A DNA stretch of 64,000 nucleotides from Aquatica leii (taxonomy: Eukaryota; Arthropoda; Insecta; Coleoptera; Lampyridae), in assembly GCA_035610365.1 (NCBI GenBank), contig CM069432.1, forward strand, positions 113,975,529-114,039,528, in the 5' to 3' direction. Position numbers and translations under genes: made by a program. Below the pieces are notes generated by a model. That model saw only the letters and a list, made by a program, of their open reading frames with translations. It was not told the DNA's origin and searched no databases. Of the stretch, positions 50,319 to 60,789 are shown piece by piece; within the stretch, counting starts at the first letter, position 1, and the number at the start of each line of letters is the position of its first letter.

Positions 50319-50495
50319 ATCTATTTGCAAGCTAGGATGACCTGGGACGGTTCCAAATTATTGAGACACACTTTGCAGTTCCTTGCATTGATGTCTTCAA
50401 TATACACGGGCATGACACGGATATCCGATTACAAACATCATTGGAGCGACGTTTTGTGTGGTTTCTTAATAGGTGCTGCAACTGCTTCTCTCGTG
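50319..50495 (+). CDS. wunen/PAP2 internal exon C (motif 3)
   Basis: The exon starts after TTTTACAG and ends before GTATGT. It is 59 codons in phase 0. It reads IYLQARMTW at the start, then TRISDYKHHWSDV and a final membrane helix (LCGFLIGAATASLV). Catalytic motif 3 is normally S-R-x5-H. Here the first residue is Thr while the Arg and the nucleophilic His are kept. The exon joins exon B across 58 bp. Confidence 0.92.
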
Positions 50496-50588
50496 GTATG
50501 TTAAATTTTTATTATTTTTTTAATTGTGCACTGATAACATCTGGAATTTTGATCTGTCTAACCTCAGACTAATTCAATAATTTTACAG

Positions 50589-50672
50589 GCCGCTTACGTT
50601 GCGGAAAATCATAAAACTAAAATTAGTCGTATCGTTAACAATCAGTTGGAATATGACTTTATTCCACCATAA
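50589..50672 (+). CDS. wunen/PAP2 candidate last exon D (proximal)
   Basis: After a TTTTACAG acceptor, in phase 0 with exon C, 27 codons run to a TAA at 50670-50672: AAYVAENHKTKISRI and on to EYDFIPP. The short basic cytoplasmic tail is plausible for the family. An AATAAA follows at 50762-50767, so a short transcript could end here. It competes with the exon at 57677 for the same donor. Confidence 0.75.
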   Translation, partial: AAYVAENHKTKISRIVNNQLEYDFIPP

Positions 50673-50761
50673 TTATGTACTAACACTTAACATACTATTC
50701 GTTCGTCTCTTTTAACACCGCTTTAATGATATTGCTAAAACTAAATGTAGTTAATTATTAG

Positions 50762-50767
50762 AATAAA
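50762..50767 (+). terminator. polyadenylation signal behind exon D
   Basis: AATAAA 90 bases after the exon D stop codon. Confidence 0.5.
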
Positions 50768-51250
50768 TAGTTAATAACTTTTATGTGTAATTATTTAGTC
50801 CTGGATTGTTTTGTTGCTTAGTATTAAAAAACGTAGTAATTACAAAATCAAACATTGTTTTAATCATTTTATTGGTCTTAATTATTTCGAAAATAGCCAT
50901 AGTGTTTTTAATGAAAGCTGCAACGTTTTGTGTAGTAGGTAATACTTGTACTTATGATGCATCTGGAAAATACAATTCACTAGTTCAATTGAAACCATTC
51001 ATAGGTTAACCACCAATTTTGGGACACTTATTTATATCACATCACACACTATGTTTATAATTATTACTGCACTTTTTAGGCTTAAAATCACTGCTATTAT
51101 TTCATTGTAGGCCTTATGTTTCATTTAGTCTGAAGTTCATTAAGACATTGTTCTGATTACGATCACATTGCTTTATCATCTTTAATTGTCTTTGCTTCTT
51201 GCACTCGCAGTTAATACTGTTAATTATTGTTCTGTGTTATTACTTATTAG

Positions 51251-52161
51251 CAGTGGCGGCTGGTGGTCAATCATACCAGAGTATCATTTTTAAAATATTT
51301 AAAAAACGCAACTAGCACAAAAAGTAAAAAAAAACTCTTTTGCATTAAATCGATTTATATTTAAGATCTATTCATCTATCTTGACAATTAGCAAAATGAT
51401 CAATCGAATTTTTCATGTGATCCCCAGATAAAGAGTGGTTTTTTAACTTTTTCTTTTAAATGTTTTAAATCGTTAACAGCATTTTTACACCATAATGAAT
51501 CGTGTGAAAATAATAAACATACAAAACAGTAAAATCTATTAGTTTCTTCACATCTACAAATCCAATCTGATAAATCATATATAGATTTTTTGTACTACCG
51601 CGATTATGAAACAAAAACGGTAATGTGTACTTAACACAATTAATTTTCTTTTAACTTGTGAGTCATTGACATTCGTTACAAACGAATATTATCAAACAAC
51701 TAAAAAATCGAGTGCAAAGTTTTTCGTATGTTATAAAAAATGTGCATTGCAGCATCTTTGTTTTACAAACAGGTGTTGCGGAGATAATAATAAATGACGT
51801 AAGGTGACGTAAGCATTGCACTGAGTACGTGAAAAATTGGACCCGGTTGACAACCGGAGGAAGTATTTAGTTCTTTTTTTCTAATTCGCATGAAATTGTA
51901 TTATGCGTGTTCCACTCTTGATTACAATAACGATCATTTACGATTCGGCTACATTATATAATACACACGGACTATAAAACACAACAGCCTCGGGTATATT
52001 CGTTTATGTTCGCATGTTGCGTTTACAATGAAAATTGAAATTCAAACGCTGACAATTTGATTTAAAGGCGAATTTTCTGTAATTTTAAAGTAAATAAAAC
52101 ACACTTCTTATTGATTTTGGAGAATCATTGTCCGAATGACCTAATAGAGAAACCGCCACTG
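51251..52161. mobile_element. 911-bp hAT-like nonautonomous element, copy B
   Basis: Starts CAGTGGCGGCTGGTGGTC and ends AACCGCCACTG. The flanking octamers CTTATTAG (51243-51250) and TTTATTAG (52162-52169) differ at one position, fitting an 8-bp hAT duplication. Internal sequence is AT-rich and shows no transposase frame. It shares ends and internal blocks with 43651-43873. It lies in the intron between PAP2 exon C and the distal last exon. Confidence 0.85.
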
Positions 52162-52947
52162 TTTATTAGAAATAATTGTAACACAGCATCTAGTCAATTG
52201 CTTTATCACACTTGTTTTCATTTATAGTATAAGAAACTAGAATAATATTTGTACAAACAATTACTGTATACTTTAATCTTATATGGATAGGAAGTAATTA
52301 ATTGTTAAAATTTTACCTAGTGTATATAATGCGCGTACTCAAACTTTTTTATTGAAACTGCAATGTCATATGAATAACGTCATAAATCAAATCATGCCAT
52401 AAAATCAGTAATTTAAAGGTGCAATGTACGTCATGGTTTATAATTTTTCATCATAAAGCACATTGATGAAATGCAAGTTGCAATATTATGTTGGGAATAT
52501 TTATTTCTGAGCATTATAGTACTAAATCGTCGTTCTCAAATGACGTTTACCTATTATCAAACGCTTATTGAGTTATTTATTCTAAAATAAATAATAATAA
52601 GCAGTAAATGGTATTTTTATACAGTTGAGTACACGTTAAGAAACCTTAAATGTGTTTGTTGGTAAATTAAAATTTCACTTTAAGTTTGCGGAACCACGTA
52701 AATTTTCCGCTACATGCTGTTTATACTTAAATTATGCAAAAAAATCACTCTCGCCTTTTAAACCTGACAGAAAAATTTCAATGTGTTTTAAGTATAAGTT
52801 ATATTATCACCAAAAGTATTAACATTTGTCTCTGTTGTCTTCATCTTTGTGTGCTATTGTTTTATACACTTGCGTTTTTTCACAATTAAAACAGGTTCTT
52901 TTTTTATTGTGTATGTTGATGATCTCCACCTTTCGATTAAAGTCTAA

Positions 52948-53605
52948 AGGCTCCCTTTCACACGCCAACATGTTTGCGCAAACTAGGTTAAACAAACCGA
53001 TTTGCGCAATAATTTGTGCGTGAAAGAGCAAACATTTTGTTTGTACATACAAAAATAATTGGTTTGGGCAAATCTGTTCGGTTTTGATTTTTGGTTTGAG
53101 GTTGGTGCGCTGGTTTGAACGTGAAAGCGCAATTCAAACCGGTTTCTGCAGTTGTCACATGCAGCACATGCGCATTGGTTCTATTTGCACATGTTGCCTA
53201 CGTTTTGTCTGCTACGCTCCATACTGTTGTATCTAAATTAAAAATTTGTAGTGTGTGCCAGTGAATAACGATTAGTTTCAATTCACTGTATCACGATGAC
53301 GAAGAAAGAAAAACAGTTCTTGACCGAGTTTATCGAACTGTACAGATCATTCCCGTGCCTTTGGAAAATTAAATCGAAAGAATACAGTGACCATAATGTG
53401 AAATCCCAAGCTTACGAAATTATGATCGAAAAAATGCAGGAGTTTGATCTAGGCAACCAAACCGACTTGTCCAACTTTGCAAAACTGTATAATTTGTGCT
53501 AAATTGTTTGAGCGTTAAAAGTACATACGTCGACTCCAACATGTTTGAGATTTCAGTTTGTTCAACGTAGTTTGCGCAAACATGTTGGCGTGTGAAAGGG
53601 AGCCT
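52948..53605. mobile_element. PIF/Harbinger element, 658 bp, with TAA duplications
   Basis: Terminal inverted repeats start AGGCTCCCTTTCACACGCC and stay nearly identical for about 38 bp (through TTTGCGCAAACT), with weaker pairing beyond. TAA flanks both ends (52945-52947, 53606-53608), the TWA duplication of PIF/Harbinger. The interior carries a truncated MADF-domain frame and no transposase, so the copy is nonautonomous. Confidence 0.9.
53296..53502 (+). pseudogene. truncated MADF-domain protein of the Harbinger element
   Basis: 68 codons starting MTKKEKQFLTEFIELYRSFP. The segment FIELYRSFPCLWKIKSKEY, then KSQAYEIMIEKMQEFD, matches the N-terminal half of a MADF (Adf-1-like, Myb/SANT-related) DNA-binding domain. 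The conserved second half (the usual VKKKI and LR block) is missing and the last 15 residues look unrelated before the stop. Harbinger elements commonly encode such a DNA-binding partner that brings the transposase to the element ends. Here it is a remnant left by internal deletion, although the frame itself is intact. It could still be translated into a short peptide. Confidence 0.75.
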
Positions 53606-54562
53606 TAAACACCGATACCCAATGAGCATTATTTGGTTAAATAAACGTATATTTACGGTTTGCTTTATCTGATGTTTTATAGTGGATAGCACATTTACTG
53701 CAACTACTATTGCACGATAAAATGTCCGCCCGATAAACGTTGATTTTGCGTGTACAGTGAACTTGACATACACGATACAAAGAACTTAAAGAAACAGGTT
53801 TCATATAAAACATAAACACACGTTAAATGTAACACATATATACACGTTGCATGTATCACATAGATACAAGTTACTTCTTAACGTAAGGTGAACGGTGACA
53901 GTGCAGTGTTTTATAAATACACTATCGCTTAGGGTGTATGATACACGTGGGATACACGTGATTTATCAATCTATGATTCACCTTTACTATCAACAAAAAA
54001 TACACCTATTGCTATTAAACATTTATTGTTAGATTCTCTACATATTTTACATTGAAATAAAGATATAATAAAACTGGTAAAATGATAGAAAAATAGTGAT
54101 TTATAAAATTGCATAACCAATGCAATGTCAATAGGTAAAGTATAACAAATGAAATTCTTAAAAAATAAAAATGTCGAGTAGTAAAAGTATGAAAATTTCA
54201 ACTTAACAATAAAAATTAGAAAAAATAGTTTAAACGAGAAAATAAAAAACGTCAATCACACTACAAAAAAATCAAAAACTATGGTGTTTGTTGTTGTAGC
54301 GATGATTAGCCTATTTTAACCAATCTTGGCCTGTAATAATTCTGTCATACACTTCTACGGTTTCTGGAATGGTTTTGCCAGTGCAAAATATCTTCACAGC
54401 TTCTGCATGAAATCAATGCATCATACCTTTTGTAGAGACAAATATTGCTATTATAATAATAGAACGGTTCGCCTTCTGGTAAGTGATAATTTTAAAATTT
54501 GGTCAAATTAATGACCTCTTCTTTTAGGAGGTTGGATGGAAGCAACTACTTCAGTAATTTGC

Positions 54563-54600
54563 GACGTTTCGTGTTCAGGATGAACACTTCATCAGGCTCG
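54563..54600 (-). ncRNA. hammerhead-ribozyme-like motif (left arm)
   Basis: On the minus strand CTGATGA (complement of 54589-54595) is followed by stem II GTGTTCA-TCC-TGAACAC (7 perfect pairs) and then GAAACGTC (complement of 54563-54570). In minimal Penelope hammerheads GAAACGUC supplies the core GAA, a palindromic ACGU stem III and the cleavage-site C. One extra A sits between CTGATGA and stem II, and stem I shows only two clear pairs (GC with GC), so activity is doubtful. Confidence 0.5.
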
Positions 54601-54838
54601 CTCACTTTATTGTAAGAAACAAACATTTTTAATATACTTTATAACATAAAATCATTACATTAATGTTTTTATTAGAATTAACAATTTTACAATTAATAAT
54701 GTTAGTTATTTCAAAACAATTAAATTTTAAAGTGCTGTCTTGTTTGTTAATTATGTTTTCTACGCATTTTTGATTTTATGTTATAAAGTATATTAAAAAT
54801 GTTTGTTTCTTACAATAAAGTGAGCGAGCTCAGCGAGC

Positions 54839-54870
54839 CTGATGAAGTGTTCATCCTGAACACGAAACAT
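54839..54870 (+). ncRNA. degenerate hammerhead-like motif (right arm)
   Basis: CTGATGA at 54839-54845, the same stem II at 54847-54863, then GAAACATAGC. The cleavage-site GTC is changed to ATA, so this copy should be inactive. Confidence 0.4.
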
Positions 54871-55460
54871 AGCAAATTACTGAAGTAGTTGCTTTCATCC
54901 AACCTCCTAAAAGAAGGGGTCATTAATTTGACCAAATTTTAAAATTATTACTATTATACTCAACATCTCATTACAAGTTTTAAGAAGTATAAATTTACAG
55001 AAGAATCTATTGTTTCTGATTGAAGCAGGTATATGTATTAGTTTTTTTAAAGCTTTTTGAGTTAAACTGTTGCATCTTTAATAGATTTGAAAAGATGCAC
55101 TAAGTTAGGGTTAAAACGATAAAACAAAAAGAAAAACTTTAGACTACTGCAAGGTAGACATTTAAAAAGATACAAGTTCTGTTAAATAAAAAAAACCAAA
55201 ACCATCAAATACCAAATGTGATGAGTACTAAATATTTTCGTAACCATTTCAGCTCGCTTATAATGACAGATAATCACAGCAGCTTAAATATACTTTACGT
55301 GCCTTATTAAAAACTTTATCAGTCACGATGGTCTTGTGTGTGGATACCTTCTTTACTTTAAAAAATTTTAAGTAAATTTTGTTTTTACTTATAAAACGTT
55401 GCCAAAAACACTATGGCAGTTATAACTAACCGTTTGAAACAGTTTAACTTTTATTATTAT

Positions 55461-55528
55461 AAGCGACTTTCGGCTTAGACAGCGTCGTAGTTAAAACACC
55501 TAGACGCGGTCTAAGCCGAAAGTCGCTT
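55461..55528. repeat. 68-bp near-perfect hairpin repeat
   Basis: Left arm 55461-55486 and right arm 55503-55528 are 26-bp inverted repeats with a single mismatch, beginning AAGCGACTTTCGGCTTAGAC, around a 16-base loop. A related half copy is at 8075-8113. It is probably a palindromic MITE or a foldback repeat. Confidence 0.85.
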
Positions 55529-56270
55529 CTAATCATTACCAAAATAACCGCGAAAGCTTGATTTTAAAGTATAACTATTAGTACTAAAGAATCGTATATT
55601 TTATCAGTAAGCGTACAAAGTTGATGTTCTGGTATACTTAAAATACATGTTTAAGTAAAATATCGTAGATGATATAGGTGTATTAAATACACCATATACT
55701 AAAATTTACTAGATTATAGTTAAATATTCGTTTAATCAACGATTACATTAAAATTAGTGTTACTTGGGTATTTTTTATTTGACATTAACACTTTTGTAAT
55801 GTTTCACTTATACTTATTAGTCGCATAATAACTGTTTTTGTAATAACGAAAAGAATTATTTGAAAACGCGAAAACAGATTTCAAGGAAACCTGATTTTTC
55901 TGATAAATGTGTTATTAAATAATTAAACCGGACGTACTTACCGCTAAAGACTTTGCCAGGTTGTCTAGGAATTAGGCTTAAGTTTATAACACTGCCTGAA
56001 GCATATTTTTTCTTACGAATCGTAATAACTACAATAGTAGATTTACAAATTTCGTGTAAATGCCATAAGTTTATTTTATTTCATTCAGCATTGACACGTT
56101 TAAATTTATGGTATATTGTAGTTTGTGGTGGCAATTTACTTTCCGTTTCCGGTTTATGAAAGTACGACTGACCATAGAACAAAACATGTATTAAACGTTA
56201 TTATACATCTAACTAAAAGAAATATGACTTTTGGGCATCAACACACCGCTACCAGCGTTTTTTCCGTTGT

Positions 56271-56645
56271 TCATAAGCTCCCTAGAATACAATCATCTTT
56301 GATCTCCGGGCGGACACGCCGTACTCGATCCTTTAAGCGACGAAGTACTGCAGCGATATATTTGTTCTTGTCCTGTAATTGTTGGTTTAGTTCTTTTAAC
56401 AAGTAGTTTTCCATTTCTACAGTGTTAAGTTTGTTTATTTGTCTCTTTTAATAGTTTACGTTTCTTTCACAGCAAATTATTCTTGTTTTATCCAATTTCA
56501 CACTTATTTCTTCTACACAACTGTTGTGGAACATTTCCCCGCATTTTACACATACACATATTTGGTTTGCTTTTTTATTTTTGCAACAATTCAAACTTAA
56601 ATCTGGAGGTTCATCTATATCACTTTTACTTTTACTGTCTATCAT
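56271..56645 (-). pseudogene. PHD-like zinc finger plus coiled-coil relic (possible LINE ORF1)
   Basis: The minus-strand frame starts MIDSKSKSDIDEPPDL. It has cysteines and a histidine spaced like a PHD/RING-type finger (C-C, then C-V-K-C, H-N-S-C, later C-C) within the first 60 residues. An in-frame TAA interrupts at 56448-56450. The same frame then continues with a charged, coiled-coil-like segment (ENYLLKELNQQLQDKNKYI) to a stop at 56271. PHD-like fingers followed by coiled coils occur in ORF1 of CR1/L2-like LINEs and in other insect repeats. The upstream segment to about 57015, with repeated TTTATGCAAT and GTACTAA motifs and a terminal GGGCCGATTGCATAAACG on the minus strand, may be its 5' untranslated region. 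The family assignment is uncertain. Confidence 0.5.
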
Positions 56646-57018
56646 ATTCAGGCAACAAACAATAAGTCCACACAGTGTCCTTATTCACCTCTAATAAACT
56701 TCTTTTTAATTAATTTAATTGCGATAATTTTACAAAATTGTAATTACAGCTGTCACATTAATATTTAATCCAGGGTTTAATCCAATAATATGGTATTATA
56801 TGTAGTACCGGACTATGTCATTTAATCTCGGATCAAAGCGTTTATGCAATGTAAATATGATCTGATCCTCTCTATAGTACAGTATTACAATTTAGTCCCG
56901 TACTAAACTTTAGTACTGAACTAAATAATGATTATGCAATTGAATTTGACATTCTAATACCGTGCTAAGCGTTTAGTACCGAATTATACATTTAATCCGC
57001 GTTTATGCAATCGGCCCT
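56646..57018 (-). repeat. probable 5' untranslated part of the same repeat
   Basis: On the minus strand it starts GGGCCGATTGCATAAACGCG and holds several spaced copies of TAGTAC/GTACTA and of GCATAAACG, ending just before the start codon of the zinc-finger frame. The content is repetitive and non-coding. Confidence 0.4.
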
Positions 57019-57676
57019 AAAAGAAACTTAGAACTTGGATACGCCTTTATATGAGTGAGAAAAACGGCCTAGAGATTTGAACGGTTTTAAGTAATTGTTT
57101 GGAAAAACATTCTAAATTATGATATTCAATACTTTATACTACATTTATTGGTAGCTGTTTTTGTATCAATTTTATCACAGTTGAGTATTGTTATGATGTC
57201 TTAATAAGAATTTTGTAAGCTGCATTTCCGAGTTTACTAGTTCACATTGCCCTTGTTGCATTATTAGCGCTATGTACAATTCTCCTGCGACGTAATTTCT
57301 TTTTAATTCATAAAATTTAAATATAGGTTTATATTCATTGAATCAGATCCCGGTAGTTTTTGTTATTAGAATTAGTTAAGGTTATTAACGTATTTGACCA
57401 GTTAATATGGTCTACATAACATTTGGTATTGTGATTTATGAGTGTTAAAAATTAACAAAAGTAATTATTATTTAAGTAGTTTTGATCTAGTTGTAACGAG
57501 TTGTAAGTTGGTTTTAGGTAGTAACCATTTCAATTAACTCATGAAAAATGAATCATTTGTATCGAAAAGTTTATTTTTTTTTGTTTAATACATTTATTGT
57601 TGCTTTTTTCTATTTTTTACTTTTTTGCACATAGTAAAAATAGCTTTTTAACTGATAAAAATAAATAATTTTTTAG

Positions 57677-57790
57677 GCAAAGTTTGTATCGACATTGTTT
57701 CCTCAAAACGCATACAAGAAGCAAATTGGCAGCACCGATGTAAGTAATTTTAATATGAATGGTCGACAAGGAACAAATCAAGCTGTATAA
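57677..57790 (+). CDS. wunen/PAP2 candidate last exon D' (distal)
   Basis: After a T-rich tract and TTTTTTAG acceptor, and in phase 0 with exon C, 37 codons run to TAA at 57788-57790, beginning AKFVSTLFPQNAYKK. The A-x-FVS-x-LF start matches the end of the last membrane helix and juxtamembrane tail of wunen/LPP proteins better than exon D does. Within it, GAT/GTAAGTAA at 57740 is a perfect splice donor, so the exon may alternatively splice on. An AATAAA is at 58080-58085. The intron from exon C would be 7.2 kb. Confidence 0.65.
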   Translation, partial: AKFVSTLFPQNAYKKQIGSTDVSNFNMNGRQGTNQAV

Positions 57791-58670
57791 CCGATATTAG
57801 TTTTAAGTTGTTGCACAACTTAATCTGTACATTTTATACATTAATTTATAATTATTTATTTTATATTTACAAAAATTAATAGATGTACTTTAAATAATGT
57901 TTTATTTAAAATTGTTCTTTATTTTTATTACATCACATAATATTCTTTAAAGTATTATAAACTACTGTTTACTTTATCTTTGTGGTTAGTGCAATTTGTA
58001 CATACTTTCTCTTTCTTTATGATAGATAGTAATTATTCTTGTATTTTATTATATGGAAAATTTTATGTTAAACGTACAAAATAAAAGTTGGTTGCGAATA
58101 CAAAAAAAAACAGTAATACTAGTCTAAACAAATATTAAAATGAAGTACTTAACACTTAAATTTTGACTTTTATATCATTTGTGTTTTGTTTTGTTTTTAT
58201 ATTTGTAACTACATGACTGATAATTTAGACTTACTTGGTAAGTAACTAATGAAAATGGAAATATAGTCACATCTAAGACTCGAATCATCTTTTGTCTCTA
58301 ATTATTAGAGACAATGGATTATATAAAAGTACTATATTAAGATAACTGATGTGTCTTTTTATATGTATTGATGTGTAATAACTAAAGACAGCCTAGTTAG
58401 GCAAAATACCTTTTTTTTTTAATGATGAAATTTCAGACAGACTCAATATAAAATACGTTTGTTTTTTTGATTTTTTAATTGTTTATGCTTATTTTATGTA
58501 TTTGTGTTTCGTTGGTGTCTTTTTAGTATCATTTTCACTAAAAATTGATTTTTGGTAGTGTTTGCCTTTTTCAAGCTTATATTTTGCTTAACTATCCTGT
58601 CTTTAGTAATAACTAACTGTAAAAATTATCGCAATTAATTTCAGTATTAAAAGGTAGCAATAAAAGAAGT
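57791..58670 (+). other. probable 3' untranslated and flanking sequence of PAP2
   Basis: AT-rich with no coding signal. The first good AATAAA is at 58080-58085. Confidence 0.45.
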
Positions 58671-58674
58671 TTAA

Positions 58675-59113
58675 CCTTTTCGCGCCGAAGACCATATTTA
58701 TCCTATTTGATTATATTTAAGCGACGAATGCCGGACGCTTCCGTTTTATATGTTAGATATGTTTAATGCAATAATTATAATGCCCCCTTTTGTGTTATCC
58801 TTTGTTTTGAAAATTACCATTCTAAACGTAACTATTAAAACAATGTTAATTTTAGTTATTCATCCATTTATTTGTTTTATATATTTCTTATAATAAAAAA
58901 GTTTTTTTCAAAAAAGTATTTTTTTTACAAGAATATAATTACGACATTTAAATTTATATTTTTAATTTAGTACAATATTCAAGTAGAGACGCCAATTACC
59001 GTACTTTTCCGGTAAATGTATGCTATAACGACGAAGAGCGTACGGTTCCAAAAACCTCGAAAACTGTTCGTCTTATGGCATATTTAATAGGAAAATAGCA
59101 CGTCGCGAAAAGG
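58675..59113. mobile_element. piggyBac-like MITE, 439 bp
   Basis: Starts CCTTTTCGCG and ends CGCGAAAAGG (10-bp perfect inverted repeats). It is preceded by TTAA (58671-58674) and followed by TTAG (59114-59117), consistent with a TTAA duplication that has one mutation. It has no coding capacity. Confidence 0.65.
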
Positions 59114-59117
59114 TTAG

Positions 59118-60780
59118 TAATGATAGAAATACAAGGACAATATCTTGTTAATTAAAAATATTCTTAATGCCGAGATTAAGTAATAAAGGGTACCTACTGT
59201 TATCAAAATGACCAAATTCGATACTCACGTTTTTAAAAATTATTAAAGATTAATTCGTTGAGAAATTACAATGACGTAATACGTGTACTGTGTAACTGTT
59301 AGTATATCTAAATGGTAGTAATTTTCTTCACTTTAATACTTACCTATAAAGGTGCCTATTTCATAATATTAAATTATTTTGCTTTAGATTTAAATAACAA
59401 TAATAACTTGCAAAATGTGTTATTACATTTTATTGTAAGACTAAGCATTATAGCTATACCTTTGTAATACAAAAAGATTGTTTTATTTTTAGGTTATTAT
59501 GTAAATGTTGTGATAACAAAAATGTGCTGATTAAACGTATAAATCTTTATTTAGTATATTAGAGATTTCTGTATTTACTTTATATTTTAATCAATAAATG
59601 TTTAAAATAAATTCGTTTTTTTTGTTACACCAATAGATGCATAGCTAAAAATTTTATGTGCATATGCACAATGTAATAGAGTTGACGCGGGCTTAATGAT
59701 AGGTTGATATAGGGTGGGTGTTCACCTGATACTTCCTTGGAAAAATGAGTTTTTAAAATTCAGTATCAGACATTGAATTTTTAGCTACCTTACTCTGAAC
59801 GCAAAAAACGGTTTACAAATTTTGTTTTTAAAACAAAGTAAAATACACAGAATAACTAGGCAAATTTTATTTTGGTTTAAAAACTTGTTACATAAAAATG
59901 TTACTTTGTTATTTAGAAATGATATTCTAAGTATTTCCTTTTAAGTGTGATGCATAATAGGTATCAAAGAAGGGGGCCGTGTCCTGCTGGTCCTCTCTGG
60001 ACTCGCCAATGATAACATTAAAATGTTGAAAGCTCTATCAAATTAGGAGAGTATCTAGCACAAGAGACATACGTATAGCTAAAAATAGAAATATAGCACT
60101 GAAGGTGTCACTGGATTGTAACCGCTTGTTTTTCAATGCAGAGTTGTGGAACAAATGTGCTTTATAATTTTTAGCATGGTGCTTAATAGTAAAACTGACA
60201 CTGTTTACTATAGGTATATTAAAAAAAATTGAATATAGATTCTTAAAAATGAAATTTGGTTTGAATTCAAAAACGTTTCTAAAGTGGCACTTACACCACT
60301 CATACAAAATTCAACATCTACTCAATTTGCGTTAGGCTCTCTCGTCCTTACTTTTTGAATTCACAGTCGAACCAACATGAGTGACTAACGTGAGTGGGTT
60401 ATTCATAATCTATGGTAATAGAAATAGAAATTTTAACTCGTTTGCATTTTTAGGACCTAATGCGCAGTTCATAGAAAAAACCTCTAAATGCAATTTCCTG
60501 AACTATTAGCACACTATTAGTCATTCTCGTTTTGCTCTTTGTGTGTTTTAGTTGGTTTGCGTTTTTCTTGTTATTATCTTTTGTATTTGAAGTTATTAGT
60601 TGTATGTTATTTTTTTTTTATATATTTATTTAACTAAATTTCATACTAACATACTTTATTTCTTTTTCATATTATTTATATAGATAGTAGTTTTAATCAA
60701 TGAACACGTTCTATTTTCAATTAAATTAATATTAGTCGTAAAATTGCTTGTTAATATTATATTAACATGCATAAGCGTAG
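59118..60780. other. AT-rich sequence, no gene seen
   Basis: The minus-strand frame at 60038-60307 (89 residues, F/N/K rich) resembles nothing I recognise. Nothing else is supported. Confidence 0.45.
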
Positions 60781-60789
60781 CTATATGTC

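Larger units (their letters stand above)
54484..54953. mobile_element. inverted pair of Penelope-like terminal repeats
   Basis: The left arm (54484-54653) and right arm (54772-54953) are reverse complements along about 170 bp. The right arm has about nine extra bases (a duplicated CTCAGCGAG). The middle 118 bp is unique. Each arm contains a hammerhead-like core, oriented toward lower coordinates on the minus strand in the left arm and on the plus strand in the right. Penelope-like retroelements have terminal repeats that occur in direct or inverted pairs and carry hammerhead motifs, which is why I prefer this over a generic foldback element. No reverse transcriptase is present. Confidence 0.65.
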
